Assembly (NCBI GenBank): GCA_963556195.1
Contig: OY744520.1
Coordinates: 146,611,929 to 146,675,928 of the forward strand
Source: Sepiola atlantica
Lineage: Eukaryota; Mollusca; Cephalopoda; Sepiida; Sepiolidae
Reading direction: 5' to 3'
DNA: 64,000 nt
Part shown: positions 46,703 through 58,016 of the stretch, in pieces
Numbering within the stretch: position 1 is the stretch's first letter
Layout: each line of letters begins with the position of its first letter
Position numbers and translations under genes: made by a program
The notes under the pieces: generated by a model
Seen by the model: the letters and a program-made list of their open reading frames with translations, nothing else
Database searches by the model: none
What the model was told of the DNA's origin: nothing

Positions 46703-46919
46703 TTAGTAAACCCTTTCCATGGTACATCCTTTTTTAAAAGATTGTTGAGCGATGCATGTACTCTATGAAATTCTGGCAAAAATGCATTATAGTGGCTAAC
46801 CATGCCAAGGAAAGAGCATAAAGTTATATTTTTTTAATGGCTGAAATATTTTTTGGGGTCTGGCCAGCGACCATTGTTATCAAATATAAATCTTAATTAT
46901 TTAATTTTTTTTCAAAGAA

Positions 46920-47355
46920 ATTCCTATTTGTCAGCTTTTACATGGAATCCATACTGATGAATATGCTCAAATGTAGAAATCAAATGCTGTAAAAGTTCAT
47001 GTTGTGTAGCAACAATGATATCATTGATTGCTAATCCAATTAACATTGCATCCATTGTTTGCTGAAATATGGCTGGAGCTGCTTTGACTCCAAAAGAAAG
47101 GCAGTCGAATCTAAACAGTCCTTTGTGTGTGTTGATTATCAGAAGCTCTTTTGACTCCTTATTAACCTCCAACCGCAGGAAAGCATCCGAAAAATCAATT
47201 TTTGCAAAACAATTTCCACCATTTAATTTTCAGAAAAGATCTTCTGGCAAAGATAACAGATATTGATGTGCTTCTAAGGAATTGTTTAATCCAGTGGAAT
47301 AATACACATATATTCTTACTGTTCCATTCGCTTTTTTAACAACAACAACAATGGG
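46920..47355 (-). pseudogene. Gypsy reverse transcriptase remnant
   Basis: Blocks in order are 'APIVVVVKKANGTVRIYVYY', 'NCFAKIDFSDAFLRLEV' (the first catalytic aspartate), 'GLFRFDCLSFGVKAAPAIFQ' and 'QTMDAML'. The position of the YxDD box then reads 'INDIIVATQ', so one of the two catalytic aspartates is lost. In-frame stops are present upstream of the aspartate block. Confidence 0.85.
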
Positions 47356-47949
47356 AGCTGTCCATGCAGAGTAATTGATTGGTTGTAGTACTATTTGTTG
47401 TTGGAGACTATGTTCACTATGTCAAATACAACATAGTATATCGGATGTTTGTCTGAAAATCAGTTTTGCATTAGACTTTAAGAGATGCTTTTCATTTAGT
47501 GCAAACTCTTAGATTCTTCTGAAAAACATTACTAAATTTAGCCTTGAGTATTTCTGTGAATGATTTTTCAATATAAGAAATAGAAGAAAGATTTAAAGTG
47601 TTAAAATCATGCTTGAGAGGAATATCAAAAAGATTCAATTCCTCTATCTAATCTAAACTAAGTAAATTTAAATCATAATTATCAGAAAGATGGCATGTAG
47701 AAGAAAATGTTTTCTTTAAAAGATACATTGCAATTTAACTCACCCGTCATCTGAATTGTACTGCCTGACAAACTTCGAGCTACATGATATGTTTCTGTTA
47801 ACACTGCTTCTCAATATGTTCCTACATGGAGCGTGAGATAAGGGTAATATCCAAAGCCGTATCAAACTGAAAATTTGAATACCTGCATGTGTTGGACGTT
47901 TTGTCTTTGTTAGGATTACAAAATTGAAGCATTTCTGACACATGCTTCT

Positions 47950-48777
47950 TAATTGGACAAAAGTGCGAAAAATGCATCTCACCACAATTCCAGCAAGAAC
48001 TTGAAGAGGTTTTCCTTGTAAGAAGTTTATTAGCCTTTGCTCAGACATAGTTTCTAATAGATGGATTATTGAACTGTTGTACCATCATAGTGTTGCATTT
48101 AAAGCTTGATAAATGTTGGCATTCTGTAGTGAGACGTTTGACTCTGACATTTTTATCCTGGTCGAGTCTTGAAAAGAAACGTGTATGAATGTCCGAATCC
48201 TATGGAGATTGTAGTCCTGCAATGAATATCGAACATCTAAACTGATCGTCTATGAAGGATTTAATTTACAATTTCTCGTATTCACGGTTTGTATAATCAG
48301 CAAAAATAATATAGTCGTTAGCATCGTTTTTTTTTCAGTTTTAGGCAATTATAACAGACGTTGAATAGCGATTGGTGAATGCTAAATATGTCTGTAAGCA
48401 GTTCCACCGTTTCAGTGAAGCTTAAATCTTTTGCTTCATTCGGAAAAATAAAATTAATGTAACGAGTATGCTTGTGGTCATAATTTTCTTATTAATAAAC
48501 GTGTCTTCCAAACATCGTCCTTATGGGAAAAATAAGTTGAGAATGCATCTTTCCAACGTGAAAACCATGCAATAATGGTAATTCTTCGTGGTTTATCATA
48601 GACAAATTCTTTAATGTTTGCAGATATCTTATCTGCAAAATCAATTATGTTGGTGTGAATGCTTTGCATTTACAGTTGCTGTGTAAATTATTGATTCAAA
48701 GCAGTTAAAATCTTGAGTTGTGATTCCTCAAACAACTACTGTTTAAACTTTTCTAATAAGTCTTGAGAAATGGCCAT
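47950..48777 (-). pseudogene. Gypsy gag remnant with zinc knuckle
   Basis: It starts at an ATG reading 'MAISQDLLEKFKQ', then 'DKISANIKEFVYD' and 'ITIIAWFSRWKDAFSTYFSH', as in gag of molluscan and insect Gypsy elements. A CX2CX3HX4C knuckle ('CWNCGEMHFSHFCP') lies at about 47954-47995. Several stops and shifts separate these parts. Confidence 0.75.
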
Positions 48778-48864
48778 TCTTTTTTTCATGTTTTTTCTTA
48801 AAAAAAATCTTTTTGTTTTTTCAACATTCGTCCGGTGAAAAAGTGGTTTGTTTTTATTTATTTA

Positions 48865-48938
48865 TCTCATCGTCACCAGTTGATGTAAAGTGGTGGCTAT
48901 TGTGAGATATTGGATAAAAATAAAGAAAGAATACTTTG
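48865..48938 (-). promoter_or_regulatory. 5' LTR end and putative primer-binding site of the Gypsy element
   Basis: On the minus strand, LTR-like sequence ending '...ccaccactttaca' is followed by 'tcaactggtgacgatgag'. A 'tggtgac' word just after the LTR is typical of a tRNA primer site. Assignment to a specific tRNA was not attempted. Confidence 0.5.
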
Positions 48939-48939
48939 G

Positions 48940-49125
48940 AACTCACTCCCTTCTCCTTGTCTCACTGACTGTACCAACATGCAGAAATGTAAAACTAATG
49001 TGAACAAGCATCTCGCTGCACAGCTCCCAATTTAGTATGACCCCTAAACTTTCACTCTAATTCTCAGTAGCCCCTTACATCTACAGTGTCAACTTGCCTT
49101 GTTTGGGGTGAACTACAATAAAAAA
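48940..49125 (+). mobile_element. LINE 3' end (family 2), 3' UTR copy
   Basis: 'actgtaccaacatgcagaaa' and 'gtgaacaagcatctcgctgc' are followed by 'gtcaacttgccttgtttggg' and an A-rich end. These match the tail of the LINE at 54.8-55.7 kb and, inverted, that at 29.2 kb. The insertion abuts and truncates the Gypsy LTR. Confidence 0.78.
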
Positions 49126-49379
49126 AACAAAAAACAATTAACATTTATTCTCCATTTACAACTGAAAAAGGAATTGCTTGCTTCTTAGTTTAGACATATT
49201 ACTTTAAGAGAGCTGTGAAAATGCGACACGTCCTAATTCAAAATATCTGCTGTCTGGAATACAAGGGACATAGCTCAGTCTCACAATCTCTTTGTGGCAA
49301 GGAAGGTAACCGAGGGCAAAGAGTTACTTCCATTTTAAATATAAATTGTTTCTTATTTCTCTCTCCTTGCATCACAACC

Positions 49380-49632
49380 TGCATTCCCCACCTTTCTTTC
49401 TCTTACTCTCACTCTCTCTTTCTCTTACTCTCTTTCTCTTACTCTCTCTTTCTCTTACTCTCTCTTTCTCTTACTCTCTCTCTCTCTCACTCTCTCTCTT
49501 ATTCTCTCTCTCACTCTCTCTCTCACTCTCTCTTACTCTCTCACTCTCTCTTACTCTCTCTCTCTCACTCTCTCTCTCTCTCTTACTCTCTCTCTCTCTC
49601 TCTCTTACTCTCTCTCTCTCTCTCTTTCTATT
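49380..49632. repeat. CT/CTTA microsatellite tract
   Basis: Repeats of 'tctctctttctcttactc' and pure TC runs fill about 250 bp. Open frames (Leu/Ser on +, Arg/Glu on -) reflect composition only. Confidence 0.93.
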
Positions 49633-50779
49633 TGATACAGAATCTTTTTGAAATGTCATTTTGGTTTATTAAAGAAATGGAAAACCTTTTTAGAGAAATT
49701 CATCAGAATTATTTTCAAAACCACTTCTAATTTTGCTCTTTATAAGAAAAAGTACACATTTAAAAAAAAAAATTTCTACTCTATTTACACCCCTTTCCAT
49801 CCAATAAATGCTGAGTACATACTTGGGCCCTAACCTATAAAATTGAATTTATAAAAAGTAAGAATAAAAAAAATGTAATATGACATTATGGGTTGGGTAC
49901 AAAAGGAAATAAGATTCTTTATTCAATCCTGGACATCGCCATGTAGCCCTGCTAGTAATTATATATATAACAAAAAATCACCCACCCTCTGGACAGCAAT
50001 TAATCTAGCTGTAGCCTTCTTTACAGAAAAATAAAAATAACAATTTTCATTTAAAATTTTGGTAATTTGGAGAAAAACAACAAAAAGATGATTGTCATGG
50101 TGTTATTTAATATATTTCAATGTTCAGGGAATGGTTATTATTATTATTATTATTATCATCACCAACAACAATAACAAATTATAGTTTTAAAAAAGAAATT
50201 ATTCCAAACTAATCTAAGTTGTTGTGAATAAATGTACTTGTGCATAAACTTAACTGGAACTTGTCATCTGAATTTCAAAATAATCTAACCGAACGTTATT
50301 ATTTTTAACGTTAAACTTTTTTCATTAAATCGCTTTAATTAATTTTACTACTAGTTATGATAATATTAATATCAACAAAAATATCGTGTATATATATGAA
50401 AATAGAATAAAATTACAAATGAATCATACAGGATATATATTTATTTATTAGAAATTGTTTATAAAATAAGTATGCAAATGAAGCATAGCAATATATGTTT
50501 TTGGAATGTTCAGATCAGTATATATAGCGTATTTGAAACTATTTTGTTGTATAACTGAATTAAATAACTCTCAGGTGTTTTGATATGAATATAATTCGAA
50601 TAAATGAAAAAAAAACTTTTGCGTTTATTCATTTAGATATACTAGCAAATATATGCTCCCTCCGGTCGCATATTTTTGCTAGGCTGCCGCGTCAGAAATG
50701 AACGCTCACCCATAAACCGATAAAGCCCCAGTCATATTTCTTGGGTGGTTAGACATTGATTTTCTTTGTTTCCGACCAA
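49633..50779. other. Unassigned AT-rich sequence
   Basis: No gene is recognised. ATT trinucleotide repeats occur near 50140. 'atatgctccctccggtcgca' near 50652 is a GC-richer island that may be the edge of a dispersed repeat. Confidence 0.4.
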
Positions 50780-51053
50780 GAATATTTTTAGTTGAAAATA
50801 AAGAAAAAAAGAATTCGACCCTACCCTGATTTTTGTTTTACCCTCCCCCATAAATAGAAATATTTTTAGTTTAAAAAGAAAGAAAAAGAATTTTTGGGAC
50901 CCCCCCCCTCAAATTTTTTATTTTACCCTCCCCATACATGGAAATATTTTTAGTTAAGAAAAAACTTTTTTTTTGACCGCCCCCCCCCCCATTTTTTTTA
51001 TCCTCCCCCATACATATTAATATTTTTAATTAAAAAGGAAAAAAAAAAGAAAA
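50780..51053. repeat. Tandem copies of the 'tagaaatattttt' unit
   Basis: Three to four copies of a roughly 70-bp unit, with 'accctcccccata', 'gaaatatttttagtt' and A-rich/C-rich runs, match the short array at 3196-3360. The copies differ mainly in homopolymer length. Confidence 0.7.
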
Positions 51054-51118
51054 ACCTAACCCTAACTCTAAACCCTAATTCTAACCCCCACTTTGACCAT
51101 GACCCTAATCCTAACGAC
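51054..51118. repeat. Short telomere-like tract (degenerate CCCTAA)
   Basis: 'aacctaaccctaactctaaa' followed by 'ccctaattctaaccccc' and 'gaccctaatcctaac' is a degenerate run of CCCTAA-like hexamers of about 60 bp, directly after the A-rich repeat. TTAGGG is the usual molluscan telomere repeat, so this may be an interstitial remnant, or simply part of the dispersed repeat. Confidence 0.6.
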
Positions 51119-51154
51119 GGGGTAAAAGTTGGCGCGGGTCCTAAAGTGAAAAAG

Positions 51155-51300
51155 CACCAAAAAATCAAATACAGTGAACATGATTAGTTATGTAAATGCT
51201 CTCGGAAAGAAAGTTTACCTAAATTAAATTCATTAGAATGTTTGTGTGTGTTTGTTTAATGACCTTTTTTTAATTAAACAATTTGATTCTAAAATCAGTT
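51155..51300 (+). repeat. Direct repeat, copy 1 (matches 51490-51640)
   Basis: Words 'aaaaaatcaaatacagt', 'gaaagtttacct', 'aaattcatta', 'tgtgtgtgt' and 'aattaaacaatttgattc' recur in the same order about 330 bp downstream. Confidence 0.75.
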
Positions 51301-51489
51301 ATATAGTTTTCCAGTACAATGTGTTAGTTTTTTGTTGACAGAAAAGGAAAAAAATCACATCTTTTATTTTAATAAATAAAACATGGAATAATAAAAACAG
51401 TTTGTAAATAAAAGCTTAACAGCGTATAAGGTGAAATTGAAATCATAAATTCAGTTGAGGTCGTGAAAAAATGATAATATTGGATATGA

Positions 51490-51640
51490 AAGTATTAAAA
51501 AATCAAATACAGTAAACACGAATAGTTTTTTAATTCTCGAAAAGAAAAAGTTTACCTGAACTAAATTCGTTATAATGTGTGTGTGTTTTTAAATAGTAAT
51601 TTTTAAATCAATTATTATTTTAATTAAACAATTTGATTCA
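51490..51640 (+). repeat. Direct repeat, copy 2 (matches 51155-51300)
   Basis: Second copy, with 'aaaaaatcaaatacagtaaa', 'agtttacctgaactaaattc' and 'aattaaacaatttgattc'. Small indels distinguish it. Confidence 0.75.
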
Positions 51641-53089
51641 GTGGATTTGTGTTTTAAAACATAATGGCTAATAAGATTAAGAAAATAAACAAACTCAGAA
51701 CGTTCTAATAAAAAAAATCAGAATAAAAGTAGCATGGTAAATGCCAGCGTTTTGTTTACATTTTAAATAATGTGCCGTCTTGCGTCCATACTGAATACTC
51801 GGAGGGAGGGAACCAATTCAATGGATTAACGCTGGCTGTTCATCATAGATATATTAACTACGTAACTCATTTTATGTATGTATATATATATAAATAATAA
51901 AAGAAATAATTATAACTTATGAGTAAGATTATTAGCGAGCAAAATAGCGTAAATACATGTGGAAATCTGAAGAAAACAATCATGAGTGTATATTTGCGAC
52001 TACTAATTTATTAGAAGTTTAAAAGCAATTGATTATGTAAATTGAGAAATGTGCATAGTGTTTACGGCGGTTTTTGTAGTAGTATATAAGGAAGCTGGCA
52101 GACTAATTAAATAGTAATATTACACTGATGGAGGTTCGGCTTCAGACAGATACATAATCTCCATTATTAATAGATGTATATATATTTATCTATGTTTTTT
52201 TTTTACTAATGAGTCGCCACTTATCAAGGCCAAAAGCCACTCGATAAGGGTTAATGAGATGGATGGATCGTCGGTTTAATGATGAAGAATATGATGAGAG
52301 GATTGAAATTGATTTATGTAATGAACACTTTATAGTAAATCATTATTGAAGCAAGTTTGGTTAAAGGCGACAGTCTTTCCTCTTGTATCATCCATCCATC
52401 ACTGGCCTGGTTCATGTTATGTTAATTTAAATATCCATTTGTTTACATTTTCTCAAACAGAAGACAATTGAATAATTTTCTTTGTATTCATGTTCAGACA
52501 GACACACACACACACACACACGTTTTCTAGATAAGTATAGGTATTAATAAAAAAGATCAAAGGTTTTTAAGAATGCCGGTGCCAATTTGTAGAAGTTTCT
52601 TATTTTAATTAAAAATAAAAAAAAACTCTTGTATGAATGAACTCAGAGGTACTCACACAATGTGGAAATTGCCATCAATGACCGCCACAGATTTTTACAA
52701 AATTTGCTACACTTATAGATATGAATTGAATGGTACCAGTTTTACCTCTTACGGTTGAGCGCTTAAGTTTTGACCTTTGACAAAAATGTGAATTTTCGAT
52801 GATACTGACAAAGTTTAAAATGTAATGTCTCCAGTGTTTTTGCACCCCAAAAGCTTATTTATGTACAATTGTAAAGTATTTGGATCGTCAAAATGTCATA
52901 ACTTGAGAAGCACATTTGGAGAAAATCTGTGTCAGTCAAAGTATTTTTGTCTAAAAAATGTTTTAACTTGACATAGAATAAAACATATCTTAGTGAATAC
53001 AAAACGCTGAAACTGCAATCCTCTTAACAACTGTACCCCCTCCCCACATAAAGGCAGTTTTAAAAAGTTTGTAGTTTTATAGAGATATT
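51641..53089. other. Unassigned AT-rich sequence
   Basis: No gene is recognised; a CA microsatellite lies at 52501-52520. Confidence 0.4.
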
Positions 53090-53261
53090 TTTTAGATGTA
53101 TCCTTGTATCTTTATGTAAGGCTTTGCCCATCTGTTGGTTGGTCTGTCATGCTAAAGTTTGAAACAATAGCATTTTCTTTTGTCTGTCACACCTAAGCTG
53201 GAAATACCATTTTTAGATGTAGTCATACATCTCTTTATGTAGTGTGATAGTTACAGATGTG

Positions 53262-53455
53262 TACTGTGGGCTCAGCGCCAGGTCTGTCTTGGATATTGCA
53301 TCACTTTCACTAATACCTTTGAAAAAGTATGAATCCATATATCCTCCCTCCAGCTATAGATTAAATAGTAGGATAGACTGGACTCTTAAGCCTTGGTTAT
53401 ATGCAACTAGCTTAAGAAAGAAAAGTCTTTCTCTGCTACTCCTGATGCTCATCAT
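53262..53455 (+). repeat. SINE-like dispersed repeat, copy 2
   Basis: 'ggctcagcgcca', 'tgcatcactttcactaatac', 'agtatgaatccatatatcct' and 'ttaaatagtaggatagactg' follow the copy at 34000. The B-box word is degraded here. Confidence 0.62.
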
Positions 53456-53766
53456 AATATTCGGTTTAGCATCCATTTTACATGCTGGCATGCGTTAAAT
53501 GGCTTTAAGAAATTGACTTCCACAGTAACCTATCTCTGACCAGGTCTTTATTTATTGCTCTTTCCCTCGGATCCATTTTTATCACTTTCTCCCATGTTTT
53601 CCTTGACCTTCCCCTGTGAACCTGCGACTTCAACGGTTTTACATCTACTAACCCAAAAACTCTCATTCATTCTTTCAACGTGGCCATACCATTGAAGTCT
53701 ACTCTTCTGCACACATCTCCATATACTATCCAGATTTAATCTTCCTCTGAGGTCATCCACATCCAT
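53456..53766 (-). mobile_element. LINE 3' end (family 1)
   Basis: The minus strand reads 'MDVDDLRGRLNLDSIWRCVQ' then 'KSRLQWYGHVERMNESFWVS', matching the ends of the copies at 25.5-26.2 kb and 31.3-31.6 kb. The 3' end holds 'acgcatgccagcatgtaaaa'. It is 5'-truncated; the open frame is 72 codons. Confidence 0.8.
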
Positions 53767-53950
53767 TGTATCATTCTCATATCATTCGCTGAAGTTTGAA
53801 ATTGCATTTTCATCGGTCTGCCACACGTAAGTGGGGAATACCTGTTTTAGATGTCTTCTTTATACATCTCTATAAGAGGCTTTGTCTATCTGCGGTCTGT
53901 CTCGCTGATGTTTGAAATAGAATTTTCCTCACTAGACGCATAGATTGAAC

Positions 53951-54815
53951 GCATCTTAAGAATGAATCTGGTATTGTTTTTGTTTTGTTTGGCAATTGGT
54001 GTTTAGTATTTTACTATTGAGAGATTTCTTAGTTTTTCTGTGGTCTTGCATATCATTTGTCAAAGTTCCATTAAGTAACATTCCATTCAAAACCAAATTT
54101 TGACATGTATACATAGATGTATATCTATCTATATGTATGTGTTTTTACTTATGTGTAGATATATATATATATATATATATACATACATACATCAATAAGT
54201 CCAATATTTGCTTTCTACCACATTTAGTTTTCAACATTGTCTTCTTTCTTGTTTGTTTTGCACTTTTTTTTGCATCCACACTTATTCGCAAGTGTGTTTG
54301 TGAGACGGTCGCCTGACACTAAGTGATTGGCTAAAATTTTGAATGTGGAATTTTTCATATTGTAAGATTTTGTCCATTTTATTAATACTCACCATTGACT
54401 GTGTATATTGGGAGGTTATTTTAGGGGGTTCACTTGCCTAGACAAGACCTCATCGTTGGCATATGGTGTATGAGAGACTTGCACAAAATATTTTATTCCT
54501 AACTTCTACCGTTATTTAAGAAAATTAATTTAAAATTGGAAAATTTTCACTTCTTCCATATCATAATGCATGGTGTTAAAGTATAATCTATCTATCTATC
54601 TATATCTATATATATAAAAGTTAGGTATGTGTATATGTTTATATTAGTGTATGTATAGAATTCACTCCTAAACTAATTAACCGATCATTATGGATTTGCA
54701 ACACATCTACTAGGCGTAAGGGTGGATTACATAGACATATTTAGTTTTATACAAAGAGAGACAGGAAGCCTTTCGTTAAAATTCAGATATCTTTGATTTT
54801 TGTGAAATTTTAACA
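53951..54815. other. Unassigned sequence with TA microsatellite
   Basis: A TATG/TA microsatellite lies at about 54117-54191 and a CTAT tract at 54588-54605. No gene is recognised. Confidence 0.45.
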
Positions 54816-55700
54816 ATGGGTATATTTGCTGATGATACAAAGGCTCTACTCTTAACATACGGGCAAAACAAACAGACACATATCCAAGGCAATGGCTGAA
54901 TCCTTAGAAAATGATCTCCAGTCTGTAGTTGAATGGGGACAAATCGATGGTAACATTTAAAGCTCCTTTCCTTTAACAATTATAAGAAATCTGTTCAACC
55001 TCTTCAATGGCATCCACCCGAGAGTCCAACATTCAAACTCCTCGACCTAACATTCATATGTAACATGAATTGGAACAAATACATAGAAGATACTGCCAAG
55101 GCTGCTGCAAGGAAAGTGGGCTCCCCCTACCATGCTAGAAAACTTCTCACACCTGCCAGTATCATATATCTCTACAAAGCCACCATCTGCCCATGCATGG
55201 AGTATTGTTTTAACATCTGGGCTGGTGCACCCTCTTAAACAAGGTCCAAAAAAGAGTATCGAATTTAATAGGTTTCACACTATTCACCAAACCCCAGCAC
55301 CTGTCCTATTGCCGCAATGTTGCATCACTGTGCTTGTTTTACAAGTACTACAAATAATGGAATGTGCTCCGATGAAGTTTTTGCTCTGGCGCCCCCCCTC
55401 AACGTAAATACACCTGACCAACCCGACAGTCAGCTAAATCCCATCCATTCACTGTAGGGGTCTCCAGATGACAGAGGGCTTTCTACTCTAATAGCTTCTT
55501 TTCTCGAACTGCTAGCCTTTGGAATTCCCTCCCTGCTACTTGTTTCCCTAACTGTACCAACATGCAGAAATTTAAATGTAATGTAAACAAACATCTTGCT
55601 GCACGACTCCTCACTTAGGATGCCCCTATAAATCTGGCCCTTAATTCACAGTAGTCCTTTATGTCTCAGTGGCAATGTGCCTTGTTTGTAGTGAATTAAA
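54816..55700 (+). mobile_element. LINE fragment (family 2): RT C-terminal half and 3' UTR
   Basis: It begins 'GIFADDTKALLLTY', the FADD catalytic box of a non-LTR reverse transcriptase. Blocks typical of CR1/Jockey-like ORF2 C-termini follow: 'FKLLDLTFICNMNWNKYIED', 'AAARKVGSPYHARKLLTP', 'ASIIYLYKATICPCMEYCFN', 'NIWAGAP' and 'SFFSRTASLWNSLPAT'. Stops and shifts are numerous, and the copy is 5'-truncated at about the FADD box. The 3' UTR is shared with the copies at 29.2 and 48.9 kb. Confidence 0.82.
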
Positions 55701-56534
55701 TATAAGATCACAACACATGTTTCTGGATGTATTATTGAAGTAGCACAATGTTTCACCAACGATTGAAAGAAAAAACTTTATGATGACAATATTGATGACA
55801 TTTCCTCAAATGTTGGTAAAAACTAAGAATTTATGATTTCATTTTTTTTTTCGTTTTTATCTCAAGTGCCAACTATCTTGACAAAAGTTGGTTGGGGGAG
55901 GAATAAGAAAGTGTAAAATCAATCTATGCTAGTGTGTATATATGAAGTTTTGATATAGGTAAATTTTGTCAAATTGCACTTTATATGAAGAAAATGTAAT
56001 GTTTGCTGATTTCATCATACTGATTAAAATCTAATTTAAAAAGTTATTGAATAAACTGTATTTTTAATTGGAAAGTTTGTAAAAGCAAAAACTGAAAACA
56101 TAAACGCAGCTAATTTTTGTCATAGTTTATTAGATAAGAATTACTTTTAAATTCCTCTGACATAAAACTTTGACTAAAAATAAACAAATCTTTTGATGTT
56201 AATTATTTTTTCTATGCGTATTTAATGGCAATTTTGAATAGTTTTTCTGTATTTGGTTTCTTTTTTTTTGTGTGTGCACCCATCCCCACCCTTTTTTAAA
56301 ATGATCAAAAACGATTGCTGTTTGCAGATTTTTCAGATAATTTAATGGAAAAATGAAATCAATTTTACTTTTTGCCAAGAATAATGGCTGATTTCACTTG
56401 TCCAGGGGGCCTTTTATAGAGATTTTGAATTTGAATATAAAAAAGTGCTACGTGGTTATAGAAATAAGTGATGTTAGAGCTGTGAAATCTTGCATGCATT
56501 AATTTAACAATTTTTTCTTTAACTAGTATTATAC
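55701..56534. other. Unassigned AT-rich sequence
   Basis: No gene or repeat is recognised. Confidence 0.4.
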
Positions 56535-56812
56535 TTGTAGTAGTACCTAGTTTCAGTGTTGTTTTTTAAACAACTACCAGTAAGAATGAAAAAAATAAAT
56601 TAGCCCACCCAATCACACTAATTTGGTCTCTGCCGAATCCAAAGGAATAAATTCTACAGTATTTTCTTTTACAATAAACAGGTCAGGTCACAATAAATCC
56701 GATGATGTAAGGTTTTTAAGTGTATCTTATGTAGTTTCTGAATTTTAGCCAGACACACACACATGCAAAAAAAGAATTACAACTTTCCTTTATATAAAAG
56801 ATAGGGAGAACA
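56535..56812 (+). repeat. Dispersed repeat, copy B (matches 1303-1570)
   Basis: The ordered words 'acctagtttcagtgtt', 'taatttggtctctg', 'gatgatgtaaggtt', 'agtttctga', a CA run and 'acaactttcctttatataa' match the copy near the start of the window. Confidence 0.65.
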
Positions 56813-57370
56813 ATTCACAAAATGAGTACATTCGTTTAAGTCTTGGTGCAGCTAAAAATGTGACCAAAATTCTGCACTCAACACAGTGACTAGCAAAGCT
56901 TTTCTTTTAAATAATTAGATAGACATGTTTATTTTAAAAACTTAATAAATATTTGTTTTATTGTATGATAATGATAATCGCAGACAGATACATTTTAAGA
57001 TTTCAATTCAGCTTCTTCATAACAAATCTTTGCAAATACTTATATCTGTAAATCTTATATGAGTGAAGATGTTTTTAAATTAAAAAAACAAAAAACATTT
57101 AATAATAATTTCTATATTAATAAAAATATTTTTTTTTAAAATGTAATAATCTCTAAATTAATCAAACTATCAGAAGTAGTGTGTGTATTTCTTGCCTATA
57201 CGTAACTTTGATAAATGCACATAGAATTTTTTTTTTTTTACTATTAATCCTATATTTATTGAAATCAAAAATAAAATAAGAGAAAATTAAAACGAATTTA
57301 AAAAGATCCTATTTAAAAAAAAAAAGAAAAGATTGTAAATATGACCGTATTTTTTATTATTTTTCTCTAA
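56813..57370. other. Unassigned AT-rich sequence
   Basis: No gene is recognised; may include the body of the minus-strand GC-rich-headed repeat that ends at 57412. Confidence 0.35.
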
Positions 57371-57412
57371 GTACTCAACCCGGGCAATATGTCCCTATCC
57401 GGGCTGGTACAT
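57371..57412 (-). repeat. GC-rich head of a dispersed repeat, minus orientation
   Basis: 'actcaacccgggcaatatgt' and 'ccctatccgggctgg' give, in reverse complement, a version of the GC-rich head with two CCGGG words 20 bp apart. Confidence 0.5.
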
Positions 57413-57689
57413 ACAGTTAGTATTAGAAATAAAGCGACATCTTTTCGGCATTTAACAAATAGACAAAAAGAAACTATTTTAGATGTCTTAATTCCAAACT
57501 TGTAAATTGTTGATGCCATTTTTAATATTTTACATGTGAAATATATTTAATAGTAAAGAAATTGAACAAGACTTTATCTTGAATCTTTCTATTACTGGAA
57601 AGATAAGAATGGTTTATATTTGTTTCGCTAAGCTTTCTAATATTAGCAATTGGATAATTTTTTAAGTTATTACCGTCATTGTCGTTTTA

Positions 57690-57775
57690 ACATGTTTTAC
57701 ATGCTAGCATGTGTTGTCACCGGTATTTCTTAAAAATATAATAGACAGGCAACGTCGGGTAGCTCTTCTAGTAGC
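57690..57775 (-). repeat. Remnant of LINE family-1 tail next to a GC-rich repeat head
   Basis: 'ttttacatgctagcatgtg' resembles the 3' end word of the family-1 LINE. It is followed at 57743-57775 by 'caggcaacgtcgggtagctc', which in reverse complement is the GC-rich head (gctacccgacgttgcctg). Confidence 0.5.
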
Positions 57776-57992
57776 AGATAAACATTTTACAGTGTTGCAT
57801 TTTGGTTGTCTTCTGTGAACCTCCTCCTCCCTCTTGTCCATTATTTCCTGGTCAGCATTTAAATCTCATTTGGGGTCAATTGATTTTCTTTCCATGTCAA
57901 AATGAGTTTGAAGAAATCAGCACATTTCAGCTGTCTTCAAAAATTAATATTCTTACTGAAATATATTTGTGCATAATCGAAAAATGCACTCA

Positions 57993-58016
57993 CTATATAT
58001 ATATATATATATATAT
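57993..58016. repeat. (TA)n microsatellite
   Basis: About 24 bp of TA dinucleotides. Confidence 0.9.

Larger units (their letters stand above)
45845..48938 (-). mobile_element. Ty3/Gypsy LTR retrotransposon, decayed
   Basis: On the minus strand the order is LTR remnant, putative primer site, gag, zinc knuckle, RT, RNase H, integrase, LTR remnant, which is the Ty3/Gypsy arrangement. All domains are broken by stops and frameshifts, and the YxDD box of RT is altered. The LTRs are recognised only by about 60 bp of shared sequence ('tattctttctttat', 'atatct', 'acaata') at each end. The 5' LTR is cut short by a LINE tail at 48940. No envelope-like frame is seen. Confidence 0.85.
53090..53950. repeat. 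'gtttgaaatagcattttc' dispersed repeat, interrupted by SINE/LINE
   Basis: Copies lie at about 53090-53250 and 53785-53950. Shared words are 'acatctctataagaggcttt', 'ggtctgtc' and 'gtttgaaatagcattttc'. The same family recurs at 58660-58870. The SINE-like and LINE sequences at 53262-53766 lie between the two halves, suggesting a nested insertion. Confidence 0.65.

Noticed and set aside
49346..49659. Leu/Ser and Arg/Glu frames over the CTCTTA tract
   Set aside because: Low-complexity translation of a microsatellite.
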